A stretch of 50,503 nt of DNA from contig CALNAU010000027.1 in assembly GCA_937874275.1 (NCBI GenBank), forward strand, positions 1 through 50,503. Direction: 5' to 3'. The notes below the pieces were generated by a model. That model was not told the origin of the DNA and ran no database searches. It saw only the letters and a list, made by a program, of their open reading frames with translations. This DNA is from an uncultured Clostridia bacterium (GTDB lineage Bacteria > Bacillota > Clostridia > Christensenellales > Aristaeellaceae). Positions 9,701 through 17,321 of the stretch are shown here, one piece after another (the stretch's first letter is position 1; the number at the start of each line of letters is the position of its first letter). A program made the position numbers and the translations under genes.

Positions 9701-10316
9701 GGAGCAATCAGGCCAGGTGAGCGCCGTGGGGTACGACCTGTATTGCAAGCTGATTGAGGAGGCCGTGCGCGAGGCCAAGGGCGACCTGAGCCACCTGCGC
9801 GAAAGCGAGCTGGAGACCAGGGTGGAGCTGCACGTCAACGCCTTCCTGCCCGAAAGCTATGTGCAGGGCGAGGCGCAGCGCATGGAGGTCTACAAGCGAA
9901 TCTCTCAGATTGAGTCCGAGCAGGATCGCAGCGAGCTGCTGGACGAGCTGATTGACCGATTTGGCGAGCCCGAGGAGCCGGTGCTCAACCTCATGTCGGT
10001 CTCACTTCTTCGCGCGATGGCCAACCGCCTGGGGGCCGCCTTCGTCAGCTTCTCCAACGAGGCGCTTAAGCTGCGCCTGGACACCCGCTTTGTGGAGGAC
10101 CCGGCGCTGCTCTACCAGGGCATGGTGACCACCGACCGGCGCTTCACCATGCAGAGCGGCAAGCGACCCGCCATTTTGCTGCTATTGCCGGGCGCGGACG
10201 ATAAAAAAGCCCTCAAAGAGGGCGTGCGCGTACTGGCCAAGTTGATCGAAACCATCGATGGCATCAGGCAGCAGATGGTATCGGATATTCCCGCGGAGAA
10301 TAGGGCCAACGCCTGA
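6765..10316 (+). CDS. mfd: Transcription-repair coupling factor Mfd
   Basis: 1183 residues, full length. Mfd removes RNA polymerase stalled at lesions and recruits UvrA. N-terminal UvrB-like part (about 1-330); RNA polymerase-interacting domain around 490-560 (DYVVHEHHGIGVYQG); superfamily 2 helicase motor with Walker A GDVGYGKTEVA (near 645), the DEEQRFG box and SATPIPRTLHMS; then the TRG translocation motif region (GRVGRSNRAAYAYF) and a C-terminal UvrA-contact domain. The start overlaps pth by 20 bases; no better start with a ribosome binding site is seen downstream. uvrA lies 1.8 kb away on the other strand, so two partners of transcription-coupled repair are close. Confidence 0.96.
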   Translation: MHNQLFDALRGWAPWQQTLAQCADGRVSALYDVTESQRAYLSAALAAHSGRPVLYVAPTEQAARRAAEDCAQLLEGRAAQLTAPETQFLRAVQGREGSWQRLKVLGQAMAGELMVLCVSAETLLTRFMPAHSFQQAAFTLREGEEIDPQAVMARLIALGYERVPMVEGKGQCALLGDILNVFPPASDQAIRVEFFDIQVDSIRPFDVLTQRSAGRVDSVRIGPALEYFVPPQEREQAALRMEAALEAQTVSVPSLRAGATGFARDVEQLRDTGAFPNMQLWAGILYEETSPLTALLPDPIVVIDTPDRALSRLEERSLGFAEDLALALERGEAVSAQQTLLYTQDDVLAHLQQQPIVLMQELLRGLANLSPSLVLQMKGQGLSRYQGRYAELAADMKGWMADNMTVAILCSGLSRAERMQRALREFGCEVPIREEGDRSLSPGQPALLPLPFSRGFMLAEAELVILTDSDVLGSGQRKTKSRQTAGQKIEAFTDLSVGDYVVHEHHGIGVYQGTVRLQSEGAWRDYLFIQYRGNDKLYVPLDQFERVQKYIGAGDAAPALNDLGSGDWQKQRSRVKAGLRKLAFDLVKLYAARQAEHGFAFAPQPTFEGQFGDRFEYELTPDQQKAVDDMLADMARPINMDRLLCGDVGYGKTEVAVRAAFRAVINSRQVAFLAPTTILVQQHYQTLVSRFEGFPISIGFVSRFRNPKANKETIQKAARGELDILIGTHRLLSKDVQFKNLGLLIVDEEQRFGVAHKESIKNMKRTVDVLTLSATPIPRTLHMSMVGVRDLSLLETPPEERYPVQTYVVDYSDALIRDAILRELSREGQVFFLYNRVADIERFASRLRQLVPEARIAVAHGQMRENALEDVMMDFVAGQADVLLCTTIIENGIDIPRANTLIVYDSDRFGLSQLYQLRGRVGRSNRAAYAYFTVRPDRALSETAEKRLAAIKEFTEFGSGFRIALRDLSIRGAGNMLGPEQSGQVSAVGYDLYCKLIEEAVREAKGDLSHLRESELETRVELHVNAFLPESYVQGEAQRMEVYKRISQIESEQDRSELLDELIDRFGEPEEPVLNLMSVSLLRAMANRLGAAFVSFSNEALKLRLDTRFVEDPALLYQGMVTTDRRFTMQSGKRPAILLLLPGADDKKALKEGVRVLAKLIETIDGIRQQMVSDIPAENRANA

Positions 10317-10326
10317 GCCTTATCTT

Positions 10327-10418
10327 TTGCGACAGGCCCCTTTCATCTTATGATATTCCTAATCAATTATGGTGTACCTATCATTGAAGCAATAGATCAA
10401 TAGACGGCGGTACACCAT
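10327..10418 (+). promoter_or_regulatory. Promoter and start-codon hairpin upstream of the VOC gene
   Basis: TTGCGA (10327-10332), 16-base spacer and TATGAT (10349-10354) form a likely promoter. The transcript would begin near 10361 and at once contain ATGGTGTACC (10369-10378), which is perfectly complementary to GGTACACCAT (10409-10418); the second arm includes the first two bases of the ATG at 10417. A nested ATTGA/TCAAT pair (10383-10387, 10397-10401) shares almost the same centre. No good Shine-Dalgarno sequence is present. This could be an operator or a translation-blocking hairpin. Confidence 0.45.
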
Positions 10419-10831
10419 GAACATCAAAAAAATCGATCACATTGCCATCGCTGTGCGCGATCTGGAGGCGGGCATCGCCTTTCATCGGGACGTGCTTGGT
10501 CTTCCGCTGACCGGAAGGGAAGTCGTAGACTCCGCCGGTGTGGAGGTGGCCTTTTTCGCCTGTGGCGATACCGAGGTGGAGCTGGTTGCCGCCATTCGCC
10601 CGGACGCCCATGTGAATCGCTTCATTCAGGAGCATGGGGAGGGCTTGTATCACCTGGCCTACAGAGTCAGTGATATCGATGCTTCGTTTGATCACCTGCG
10701 CGCCAACGGCTGCGCTGCGTCATGACAAACCAATGCCCGGTGCCAATCAGTCGCGTGTGGGCTACATCAACCTGGAATCCGCCTTCGGCGTGGTGACCGA
10801 GCTGGTTGAGAAAAAGGACACCCCCGACTAA
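10417..10831 (+). pseudogene. VOC/glyoxalase-family protein (methylmalonyl-CoA epimerase-like), frameshifted
   Basis: The first 102 residues read as a vicinal-oxygen-chelate protein: IDHIAIAVRDLEAGIAFHRDVLGL at the N-terminus, and the metal-ligand His/Glu regions, ending FDHLRANG before a stop at 10725. The family C-terminus (PMPGANQSRVGYINLESAFG, then VVTELVEKK) continues in the next frame to 10831. A one-base shift near 10700-10728 therefore splits a gene that would otherwise encode about 137 residues, close to methylmalonyl-CoA epimerase length. Without that C-terminal strand the fold lacks a metal ligand. It may be a true pseudogene, programmed frameshift or sequencing error. Its stop overlaps the convergent PIG-L stop by a few bases. 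Confidence 0.75.
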
Positions 10832-12057
10832 CGAACAGGCGTAGGCAACTCCCCCGTCATCTCAATCGGCGGTATGTTCTCAAAAAAGTCATCCCTGTCC
10901 CTGTCCAGTCCCACCAGCGTGCGGTACAAGCCAAAGCGGGCGGCGCTGTATTTGCCGTCCACTTTGACAGCGAAGTTCGCCCGCTGAGAGCGGTGCTGTT
11001 GGAACGCCTCCTCACAGATGGCAAGCGCTGTTTTGCCGCCCATGGCGGCAATGGGTCGCCGCCAATCTATCTCCAGCGCGTTGTCCTCATACAGGTGCAG
11101 GTACAGCTTGGGCACATCCCATGTGCCGTGAGCGGCCGCACTCTGCGGGAAGCGGGTCGCGTCCGCCGCGGCCTCCAGCGCAGCCGTTGCCGCCCGCGCG
11201 GTGATGATGTGGGCCGGGTGGCCATATTCCCCCTTGAGATCGTGGCTGATGACCACCTGCGGCTTGAGCCTGCGGTACAGGTCCGCCACATGGGCGGTCA
11301 CATGCTCTTCCCCGCCCCAGATGCGCCAGCTGTCGCGCATGGTGGGCATTCGCTTATCCCGAAATGCGCCGATGTAGGGGTAGTGGCGTATGCCCGCGGC
11401 CCACAGGCCGTTGAGCATCTCGCTGCGGCGCATGGCGTTGGCGCAGGTCATGTAGGCCACCGCCACATCCTTGCCCCGCTCCTGCGCGTAAAAGGGAATC
11501 GCGCCGCCCATCCATAGCAGCTCATCATCCGGATGCGCCACCAGCACCAGCAAATCAGCCCGTTCCAACCGGGGCTGCCAGCGCTGCACCCAGTCCGGCG
11601 GCTGCTCGCCAGAAAACACATACAATTCGCTGATGGCCATCCCCTCCTTGCCGACGGGCTCCATCTCTAGCAGCAGGCGGCCGTTGCCCTCGAACGGAAT
11701 ATACTGGTGAGCAAAGCCAGGGCCTTCGCTTTCGTGAAGCAATGTCTCATCCTTGCCCTGCAACAGGCGCAGACGCTTTGGTTCCTTGGCAAAGCAAAGG
11801 TAAACGCCGCCCTGCTTGGTGCCCTTGGGCAGCGCGATTTCGATATGCGTAGCGCGGGTACCCATCCGCGTCCAGGCGGACTTGTACTTGCGGTCAAACG
11901 CCTTGTTGCGCTCGGCCCGTCGGCCGGGCATGGTGATGTGACATTTGCCCGTAATCTCCCGCCCCTCCTGGGCAGCAGCAGATACGGGCAGCAAACCGGT
12001 CAGCAACAGCAGGAGCAGCAGGAGCACAGGCAGGGAACCGCGTCGTCGGTCAGACAT
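10828..12057 (-). CDS. Secreted PIG-L/LmbE-family deacetylase
   Basis: 409 residues. A signal peptide is clear (basic SDRRR, then a long leucine-rich core and LLPVSAAAQ, likely cleaved near residue 28). An accessory domain of about 120 residues is followed by a PIG-L catalytic domain: VAHPDDELLWMGG with the zinc-binding HPDDE, MTCANAMRR, and the later VISHDLKGEYGHPAHI carrying the third zinc His. PIG-L enzymes remove N-acetyl groups from GlcNAc-containing glycans and related sugars; a secreted version suggests cell-wall or host glycan work. The ATG at 12057 sits behind TTGGAGAA; an ATG 15 bases upstream has a poorer site. It stands alone between uvrA and the VOC gene. Confidence 0.85.
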   Translation of the reverse strand: MSDRRRGSLPVLLLLLLLLTGLLPVSAAAQEGREITGKCHITMPGRRAERNKAFDRKYKSAWTRMGTRATHIEIALPKGTKQGGVYLCFAKEPKRLRLLQGKDETLLHESEGPGFAHQYIPFEGNGRLLLEMEPVGKEGMAISELYVFSGEQPPDWVQRWQPRLERADLLVLVAHPDDELLWMGGAIPFYAQERGKDVAVAYMTCANAMRRSEMLNGLWAAGIRHYPYIGAFRDKRMPTMRDSWRIWGGEEHVTAHVADLYRRLKPQVVISHDLKGEYGHPAHIITARAATAALEAAADATRFPQSAAAHGTWDVPKLYLHLYEDNALEIDWRRPIAAMGGKTALAICEEAFQQHRSQRANFAVKVDGKYSAARFGLYRTLVGLDRDRDDFFENIPPIEMTGELPTPVR

Positions 12058-12091
12058 GCATTCTCCAATCATCTAGGGTGTTATGCCACCC

Positions 12092-14911
12092 TCAGAGCAT
12101 CTTTTTCAAATATTGCCCGGTATAGCTTTCCTTGGCCTTGGCCACCTGTTCTGGCGTACCTTTGGCCACAATCCGGCCGCCGCCGTCCCCGCCTTCGGGT
12201 CCCAGGTCGATGATATAGTCCGCGGTTTTCAGCACATCCAGGTTGTGCTCTATCACCAGCACGCTGTTGCCGGCCTCGGTCAGTTGCTGAAGCACCCGTA
12301 TCAGCCTGCCCACGTCGTCCATATGCAGGCCGGTGGTGGGTTCATCCAGCAGAATGATGGTGCGCCCGGTGGCCCTGCGGCTCAGCTCGGTGGCCAATTT
12401 CACGCGCTGAGCTTCACCGCCCGACAGCGTGGTGCTGCTTTGCCCCAGGCGCATATACCCCAGGCCCACATCAAACAGCGTTTGCAGCTTGGGCTTGATG
12501 CGCGGATGGTTCTCAAAGAAGCGCAGAGCCTCCTCCACCGTCATCTCCAACACATCGGCGATGTTCTTGCCGCGGTAGCGCACCTCCAGGGTCTCCCGGT
12601 TGTAGCGCCTGCCATGGCACACCTCGCAGGGCACGTAGATGTCGGCCATGAAGTGCATCTCAATCTTGATGAGGCCATCGCCCGCGCAGTTTTCACAGCG
12701 GCCGCCGCGGATATTGAAGGAGAAGCGCCCCTCCTTGTAGCCGCGCGCCTTGGCTTCGTTGGTCTGGGCGTACACCTGGCGAATCAGGTCAAACAGGCCA
12801 GTGTAGGTGGCCGGGTTGCTGCGCGGGGTGCGGCCAATGGGGCTCTGGTCAATGTTGATGATTTTGTCCAATTGCGCCAAGCCGTCTATGCCATCATGGT
12901 CGCCTGGGCGGGTCTTCGCGCGGTTCAGGTCGCGAGCCAGGGACTTGTACACAATCTCGTTCACCAGGCTGGATTTGCCCGAGCCCGATACCCCGGATAC
13001 GCAACAGAACACGCCCAGGGGAAACTTGACCGTCAGGTTCTTGAGGTTGTGCTCCCGCGCGCCGCGTACCGTCAGCCAGCCCTGGGGCTTGCGCCGCTTT
13101 TCCGGCACGCCGATGCGGGTGACGCCGCTCAGATATGCCCCGGTGATGGAGCCCGCGGTGTGCATCACCTCGTCCACCGTGCCCTGGGCCACAATGTGCC
13201 CGCCATGCTCGCCCGCGCCCGGCCCGATATCCACCAGGTGGTCGGCGGCGCGCAGGGTATCCTCATCATGTTCCACCACAATCAGTGTATTGCCCAGGTC
13301 GCGCAGCTCCTTGAGGGTGCCCAGCAGCTTGGCGTTGTCCCGCTGGTGCAGGCCGATGGAGGGCTCGTCCAGTATATACAGCACGCCCACCAGGCGGGAG
13401 CCGATTTGGCTGGCCAGGCGGATGCGCTGGGATTCGCCGCCAGACAGCGTGGCTGCCGCGCGCGACAGCGTAAGGTAGCTCAGCCCCACGTTGCGCAGGA
13501 AGTGCAGTCTGTCCTTTGCCTCCTTGAGGATTTGCTCGGCTATCATCCGGTGGGTTTCGCTGAGCTTCAGCTCGCTCAGGAACTCGCCCGCCTGGGTGAG
13601 ATTGAGGCGCGTGAGGTCCATGATGTTCATGTCCCCCACCGTCACGGCCAAGGATTCGGGCTTCAACCGGTTGCCTTTGCACGCGGGGCAGGGCTCCTCA
13701 CGCATCAGTTCCTCGTAGCTGGCCTTGACTGCGTCACTGGTGCTCTCGCGGTAGCGGCGCTCCACGGTAGGAATCAGCCCCTCGTAGGCCACATTCCAGG
13801 TGCCGCCGCCGGCGGAGGCAAAGCGCACGGGAATCTTTTTGCCGCCCGTGCCGTATAGAATAATCTGCATGATGTCGGCGGGCAGGTCCTTCACAGGGGT
13901 ATCCATGCTAAAGCCATAGTGCTCGCTGAGCGCCACAAACATCATGTGCGCCACGCTGCTCGCGTCGCCCGCGCTATTGAACCCCATAATTTGCACCGCG
14001 CCCTGGTTGAGCGATTTCTCGGGCTCGGCAATCATCAGGTCCTCGCTGATTTTAATCAGCGTGCCCAGGCCGGAACACTCGGAGCAGGCGCCGTACGGGT
14101 TGTTGAACGAGAACATGCGCGGAGTAAGCTCCCCCATGCTGACACCGCAATCCGGGCAGGCGTAGTTCTGGGAAAACAGCGTAATATCGCCGTCGGGCAT
14201 CACCTGGCTGGCCATCAGGCCGCCGGATTGTTTCAGCGCCGTCTCGATGGAATCGTTGAGGCGCTGCTGAATGTCCTCCCGGATGACCACGCGGTCAACC
14301 ACGATGTCAATCTCGTGTTTCTTCTTTTTGTCCAGCGTCGGCACATCATCCAGCTCGTACTGCTGGCCATCGATGCGCACGCGCACAAAGCCCGCCTTGC
14401 GGGCATCCTCCAGCAGTTTCACATGCTCGCCCTTGCGGCCGCGCACAATGGGCGCCAGTATCTGCAGCCGTGTGCCCTCGGGCAGCGCCATCAGGGCATC
14501 CACCATCTCATCCACGGTTTGCTGGCGGATTTCCTTGCCGCATTGCGGGCAATGGGGGATGCCGATGCGCGCGTACAGCAGGCGCAGATAGTCAAATATC
14601 TCCGTCACCGTGCCCACGGTGGAGCGCGGGTTGTGCCCCGTGCTTTTCTGGTCGATGGAGATGGCCGGCGACAAGCCCTCGATGGAGTCCACATCCGGCT
14701 TTTCCATCTGCCCCAAAAACTGGCGGGCGTAGGCCGACATGCTCTCCACATAGCGGCGCTGCCCTTCGGCGTAGATGGTGTCAAACGCCAAAGACGACTT
14801 GCCGGAACCCGACAAGCCAGTAAATACAATCAGTTTTTGCCGGGGCAGCGTGAGCGACACATTCTTGAGGTTGTGCTCCCGCGCCCCCTTAATAATCAGT
14901 TGATCCTGCAT
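12092..14911 (-). CDS. uvrA: Excinuclease ABC subunit A
   Basis: 939 residues, full-length UvrA, the damage-recognising ATPase of nucleotide excision repair. Two ABC modules are visible: N-terminal Walker A GLSGSGKSSLAF at about residues 31-42 and C-terminal GVSGSGKSSLVNE near 640. The LSGGESQRIRLASQ and LSGGEAQRVKLATEL signatures and the Cys-rich zinc modules (CPDCGVSMGE, CSECSG, CENCAGDG, CEVCHGRRY) are all intact. The start at 14911 follows GGAGGAATT; a 30-residue upstream extension lacks similarity and was rejected. No uvrB or uvrC is nearby. Mfd, which recruits UvrA, is encoded 1.8 kb away. Confidence 0.97.
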   Translation of the reverse strand: MQDQLIIKGAREHNLKNVSLTLPRQKLIVFTGLSGSGKSSLAFDTIYAEGQRRYVESMSAYARQFLGQMEKPDVDSIEGLSPAISIDQKSTGHNPRSTVGTVTEIFDYLRLLYARIGIPHCPQCGKEIRQQTVDEMVDALMALPEGTRLQILAPIVRGRKGEHVKLLEDARKAGFVRVRIDGQQYELDDVPTLDKKKKHEIDIVVDRVVIREDIQQRLNDSIETALKQSGGLMASQVMPDGDITLFSQNYACPDCGVSMGELTPRMFSFNNPYGACSECSGLGTLIKISEDLMIAEPEKSLNQGAVQIMGFNSAGDASSVAHMMFVALSEHYGFSMDTPVKDLPADIMQIILYGTGGKKIPVRFASAGGGTWNVAYEGLIPTVERRYRESTSDAVKASYEELMREEPCPACKGNRLKPESLAVTVGDMNIMDLTRLNLTQAGEFLSELKLSETHRMIAEQILKEAKDRLHFLRNVGLSYLTLSRAAATLSGGESQRIRLASQIGSRLVGVLYILDEPSIGLHQRDNAKLLGTLKELRDLGNTLIVVEHDEDTLRAADHLVDIGPGAGEHGGHIVAQGTVDEVMHTAGSITGAYLSGVTRIGVPEKRRKPQGWLTVRGAREHNLKNLTVKFPLGVFCCVSGVSGSGKSSLVNEIVYKSLARDLNRAKTRPGDHDGIDGLAQLDKIINIDQSPIGRTPRSNPATYTGLFDLIRQVYAQTNEAKARGYKEGRFSFNIRGGRCENCAGDGLIKIEMHFMADIYVPCEVCHGRRYNRETLEVRYRGKNIADVLEMTVEEALRFFENHPRIKPKLQTLFDVGLGYMRLGQSSTTLSGGEAQRVKLATELSRRATGRTIILLDEPTTGLHMDDVGRLIRVLQQLTEAGNSVLVIEHNLDVLKTADYIIDLGPEGGDGGGRIVAKGTPEQVAKAKESYTGQYLKKML

Positions 14912-15030
14912 AATTCCTCCGGGCGAATCCCAAAAGATAGTAGCACGTTTGTTCGCCCTGCGCAAGGCGGGTATGTCACAGATTTGTATATGTCCGCTCA
15001 TATCCGCCTGTGCCTCGCCCGCCGCCTCGG

Positions 15031-15059
15031 TTGATTATCCGCCCCCGCTGGGGTATACT
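15031..15059 (+). promoter_or_regulatory. Promoter of the 15.1-22.3 kb operon
   Basis: TTGATT (15031-15036), exactly 17 bases, TATACT (15054-15059): a good housekeeping promoter 34 bases before the first start codon. It probably drives all eight genes, since none is separated by a terminator. Confidence 0.75.
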
Positions 15060-15092
15060 GTGCAAAGGATTTTATCGCTTGGGAGGGCCCGG

Positions 15093-15992
15093 ATGAGCAC
15101 ACCGACACAAGGAAGCGCCCACGCTGAGGCCAGGCGCGCCAGCACCGCCAATATCGGCGCGTACATCGCCATCACGCTGGAGCAATTGCTGCTTCGCGCC
15201 TTAGCCCTCAGCCCGTTGATTTACGCCATCAGCGCCCGTCGCTTCTTTGGCGCGCCGCGTGCCCACTATGCCGCCATCGCGCTGCTGTGCAGCATCCCGC
15301 TGTGGGTGCTGCTGGTGCTGCCCTTCCGCTACCGCGCAGGCGGCCAGCTGAGTGGCTGGCTGCGCCGTGAGGGGCCGCCTACCGCACTAAGCGCCTATCC
15401 CCAATGGTTGGGCAGGGGGCTTCTCCATCTGGTACAGGTGCTGCCCTGGCTGCTGCCGCTGATGGCCTACCTGGGTGCTTACTACTACTATATGAATATC
15501 GCGGATTTTACTACCTTCATGTCCATGATTCGCGGCGTGGGCGGCCTGATTGGTGGCGACTACGTGCATGGCGTCATTCTGCTGGCACTGCTGCTGCTGG
15601 TCTGCCTGGTGCTGGCCATTTGGGGCTGGTACCATCGGATGCCCCTGTTCTATCTGCCGTGGCGACCCAGCAGCGAGAACGATGCCCGCCTGCACGCGCT
15701 GCATCACGCCAAGCCCCAGGTGCTGCGGCGCGTTGTGTTCAAGAACCTGCTGCTGGTGCTACCCGCGCTGATTCTGGTGGGCTATATTCTGGTATCATCC
15801 CTCACCACCCGCATGACGGGCGACATTCAGATGGATTTGATGATTGTGCTGCCCGCCATTACCTCTTTTGATTTTCCCAAGAATGATTTGACGGCGATGG
15901 GCATCGCGCTGGCGCTCGTCTATCTGCCCTTTGTGCTGTACCGCAGGGCTGCCCTGGCGGCCGCCATTCACCGCAGCGCGGACCGGGCATGA
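15093..15992 (+). CDS. Multi-pass membrane protein, unknown function
   Basis: 299 residues from an ATG behind GGGAGGG. About six hydrophobic segments are visible (near residues 20-45, 52-75, 107-135, 150-175, 205-230 and 265-290), with basic loops between them and an aromatic patch (AYYYYMN) after the third. I do not recognise a family. It is the first gene of an operon and its stop overlaps the rsuA start by four bases (ATGA), so the two are translationally coupled although no shared task is obvious. A longer frame from 14949 was rejected because the promoter lies inside it. Confidence 0.7.
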   Translation: MSTPTQGSAHAEARRASTANIGAYIAITLEQLLLRALALSPLIYAISARRFFGAPRAHYAAIALLCSIPLWVLLVLPFRYRAGGQLSGWLRREGPPTALSAYPQWLGRGLLHLVQVLPWLLPLMAYLGAYYYYMNIADFTTFMSMIRGVGGLIGGDYVHGVILLALLLLVCLVLAIWGWYHRMPLFYLPWRPSSENDARLHALHHAKPQVLRRVVFKNLLLVLPALILVGYILVSSLTTRMTGDIQMDLMIVLPAITSFDFPKNDLTAMGIALALVYLPFVLYRRAALAAAIHRSADRA

Positions 15993-16714
15993 TGCGGCTG
16001 GACCGCCTGCTGGCCACCCTGGCCTTGGGCAGCCGTGCCCAGGTGAAGGACCTCATCCGCCAGGGGCGCGTGCAGGTGAACGAGGCGACAGCCACCAACC
16101 CCGCCCTCAATGTGGCAGACACGGACCGGGTGGCGGTGGATGGCCAGCATCTTGACACCCGCACCCGGCGACACCTGATGATGAACAAGCCCATCGGCGT
16201 GCTGACCGCGGCGCGCGACCGGCGGCAGCCCACCGTGATGGATTTATTGTCCCCGCTGTATATCAGCTGCGGGTGCATGCCTGTGGGCCGGCTGGACAAG
16301 GATACTGAGGGCCTGCTGCTGTTCACCACTGATGGGCAAGCCGCCCATCGCCTGCTGGCCCCGCAGAATGAGGTGCCAAAGGTATACTGGGCGCGGGTCA
16401 GCGGCTGCCTGACAGCACAGACGGTCCAGCGCTTTGCCGAGGGCATCGCGTTGAGCGATTTTACGGCCCTGCCGGCCAGCCTGACGATACTGGAAGCCGG
16501 GCCGGACGAAAGCGTCGCCGAAGTACTGGTGCACGAGGGCAAGTTTCACCAGGTACGGCGTATGTTCGGCGCCTGCGGGCACGAGGTGCTGGCGCTGAAA
16601 AGGCTGCGCTTTGGCCCATTGACGCTGGATGAAGCCCTGTCCCCCGGCCAATGCCGGGAGTTGAGCGATGCCGAATGGCAATCCTTGCTTGGGGAGGTGG
16701 CGTTCCGTGCCTGA
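15989..16714 (+). CDS. rsuA: 16S rRNA pseudouridine(516) synthase, RsuA/RluB family
   Basis: 241 residues. An N-terminal S4 RNA-binding domain (MRLDRLLATLALGSRAQVKD, then LIRQGRVQVN) precedes the synthase domain with the catalytic motif MPVGRLDKDTEGLLLFTTDG near residues 94-113, where the Asp in GRLDKDT is the nucleophile. RsuA isomerises U516 of 16S rRNA; RluB/E/F relatives modify 23S rRNA, so exact target is inferred from length and overall look. It overlaps the gene before by four bases and the methyltransferase after it by eight. Confidence 0.88.
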   Translation: MMRLDRLLATLALGSRAQVKDLIRQGRVQVNEATATNPALNVADTDRVAVDGQHLDTRTRRHLMMNKPIGVLTAARDRRQPTVMDLLSPLYISCGCMPVGRLDKDTEGLLLFTTDGQAAHRLLAPQNEVPKVYWARVSGCLTAQTVQRFAEGIALSDFTALPASLTILEAGPDESVAEVLVHEGKFHQVRRMFGACGHEVLALKRLRFGPLTLDEALSPGQCRELSDAEWQSLLGEVAFRA

Positions 16715-17321
16715 CGGCCAGCAATACTTTGCCAGTCACCCGGATAGCGCCAGCCAGGCCAAAATCTTTACCCTCTCCTGGCACGGTCGCGAGGTGCGTT
16801 TCTGGACCGACAGCGGCGTGTTCTCCCGCGGCGAGCTGGACATGGGTACCCGCGTGCTGCTGGACGCACTTCCGGAACATATCACCGGCCGCGTGCTGGA
16901 TTTGGGCTGCGGCTGGGGCCCGGTGGGCGTGCTGTTATCTTTACAGCACCCGCAGGCCGAGGTCTGGATGGCCGATGTCAACGAGCGGGCAGTGGCGCTG
17001 GCAAGGCGCAACGCGCAGGAGAATGGCGTATCCGCCCGTGCGGTGGTCAGCGATGGGCTGTCCCAAGTGGAAGGCGACTTTGACCTGATAGCCCTCAACC
17101 CGCCCATCAGGGCAGGCAAAGCCGTGGTATACAGCCTGTTTGAGCAGGCATCCCGGCGGCTTACCCCGGACGGCGCGCTGTATGTGGTCATCCGCAAGCA
17201 GCAGGGCGCGCCCAGTGCCGTTAAATACCTGGAAACCATTTTCCGTGATGTGCGCACCATCGGCCGCAAGGGCGGTTATCATGTAATTCAATGCTGTGGA
17301 GGGAAAACGGATGCAGTTTGA
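16707..17321 (+). CDS. Class I SAM-dependent methyltransferase, RsmC-like
   Basis: 204 residues from a GTG start at 16707 preceded by GGGGAGG; the ATG-started frame at 16668 would overlap rsuA by 47 bases and has no binding site. The N-terminus PDGQQYFASHPDSAS and the SAM-binding motif VLDLGCGWGPVGVLL (residues 58-72), with the catalytic LNPPIRAGK near 126, identify the single-domain form related to the C-terminal half of RsmC, which methylates G1207 of 16S rRNA. It follows another 16S rRNA-modifying enzyme, which fits. The last 11 bases overlap malY. Confidence 0.85.
   Translation: MPDGQQYFASHPDSASQAKIFTLSWHGREVRFWTDSGVFSRGELDMGTRVLLDALPEHITGRVLDLGCGWGPVGVLLSLQHPQAEVWMADVNERAVALARRNAQENGVSARAVVSDGLSQVEGDFDLIALNPPIRAGKAVVYSLFEQASRRLTPDGALYVVIRKQQGAPSAVKYLETIFRDVRTIGRKGGYHVIQCCGGKTDAV

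Noticed and set aside
12073..12091. AGGGTG/CACCCT hairpin between uvrA and the PIG-L gene
   Set aside because: Only six pairs and no U-run; not enough to call a terminator.
12083..13858. 591-codon plus-strand ORF across uvrA
   Set aside because: Shadow of uvrA; no family motif, and uvrA is complete on the other strand.
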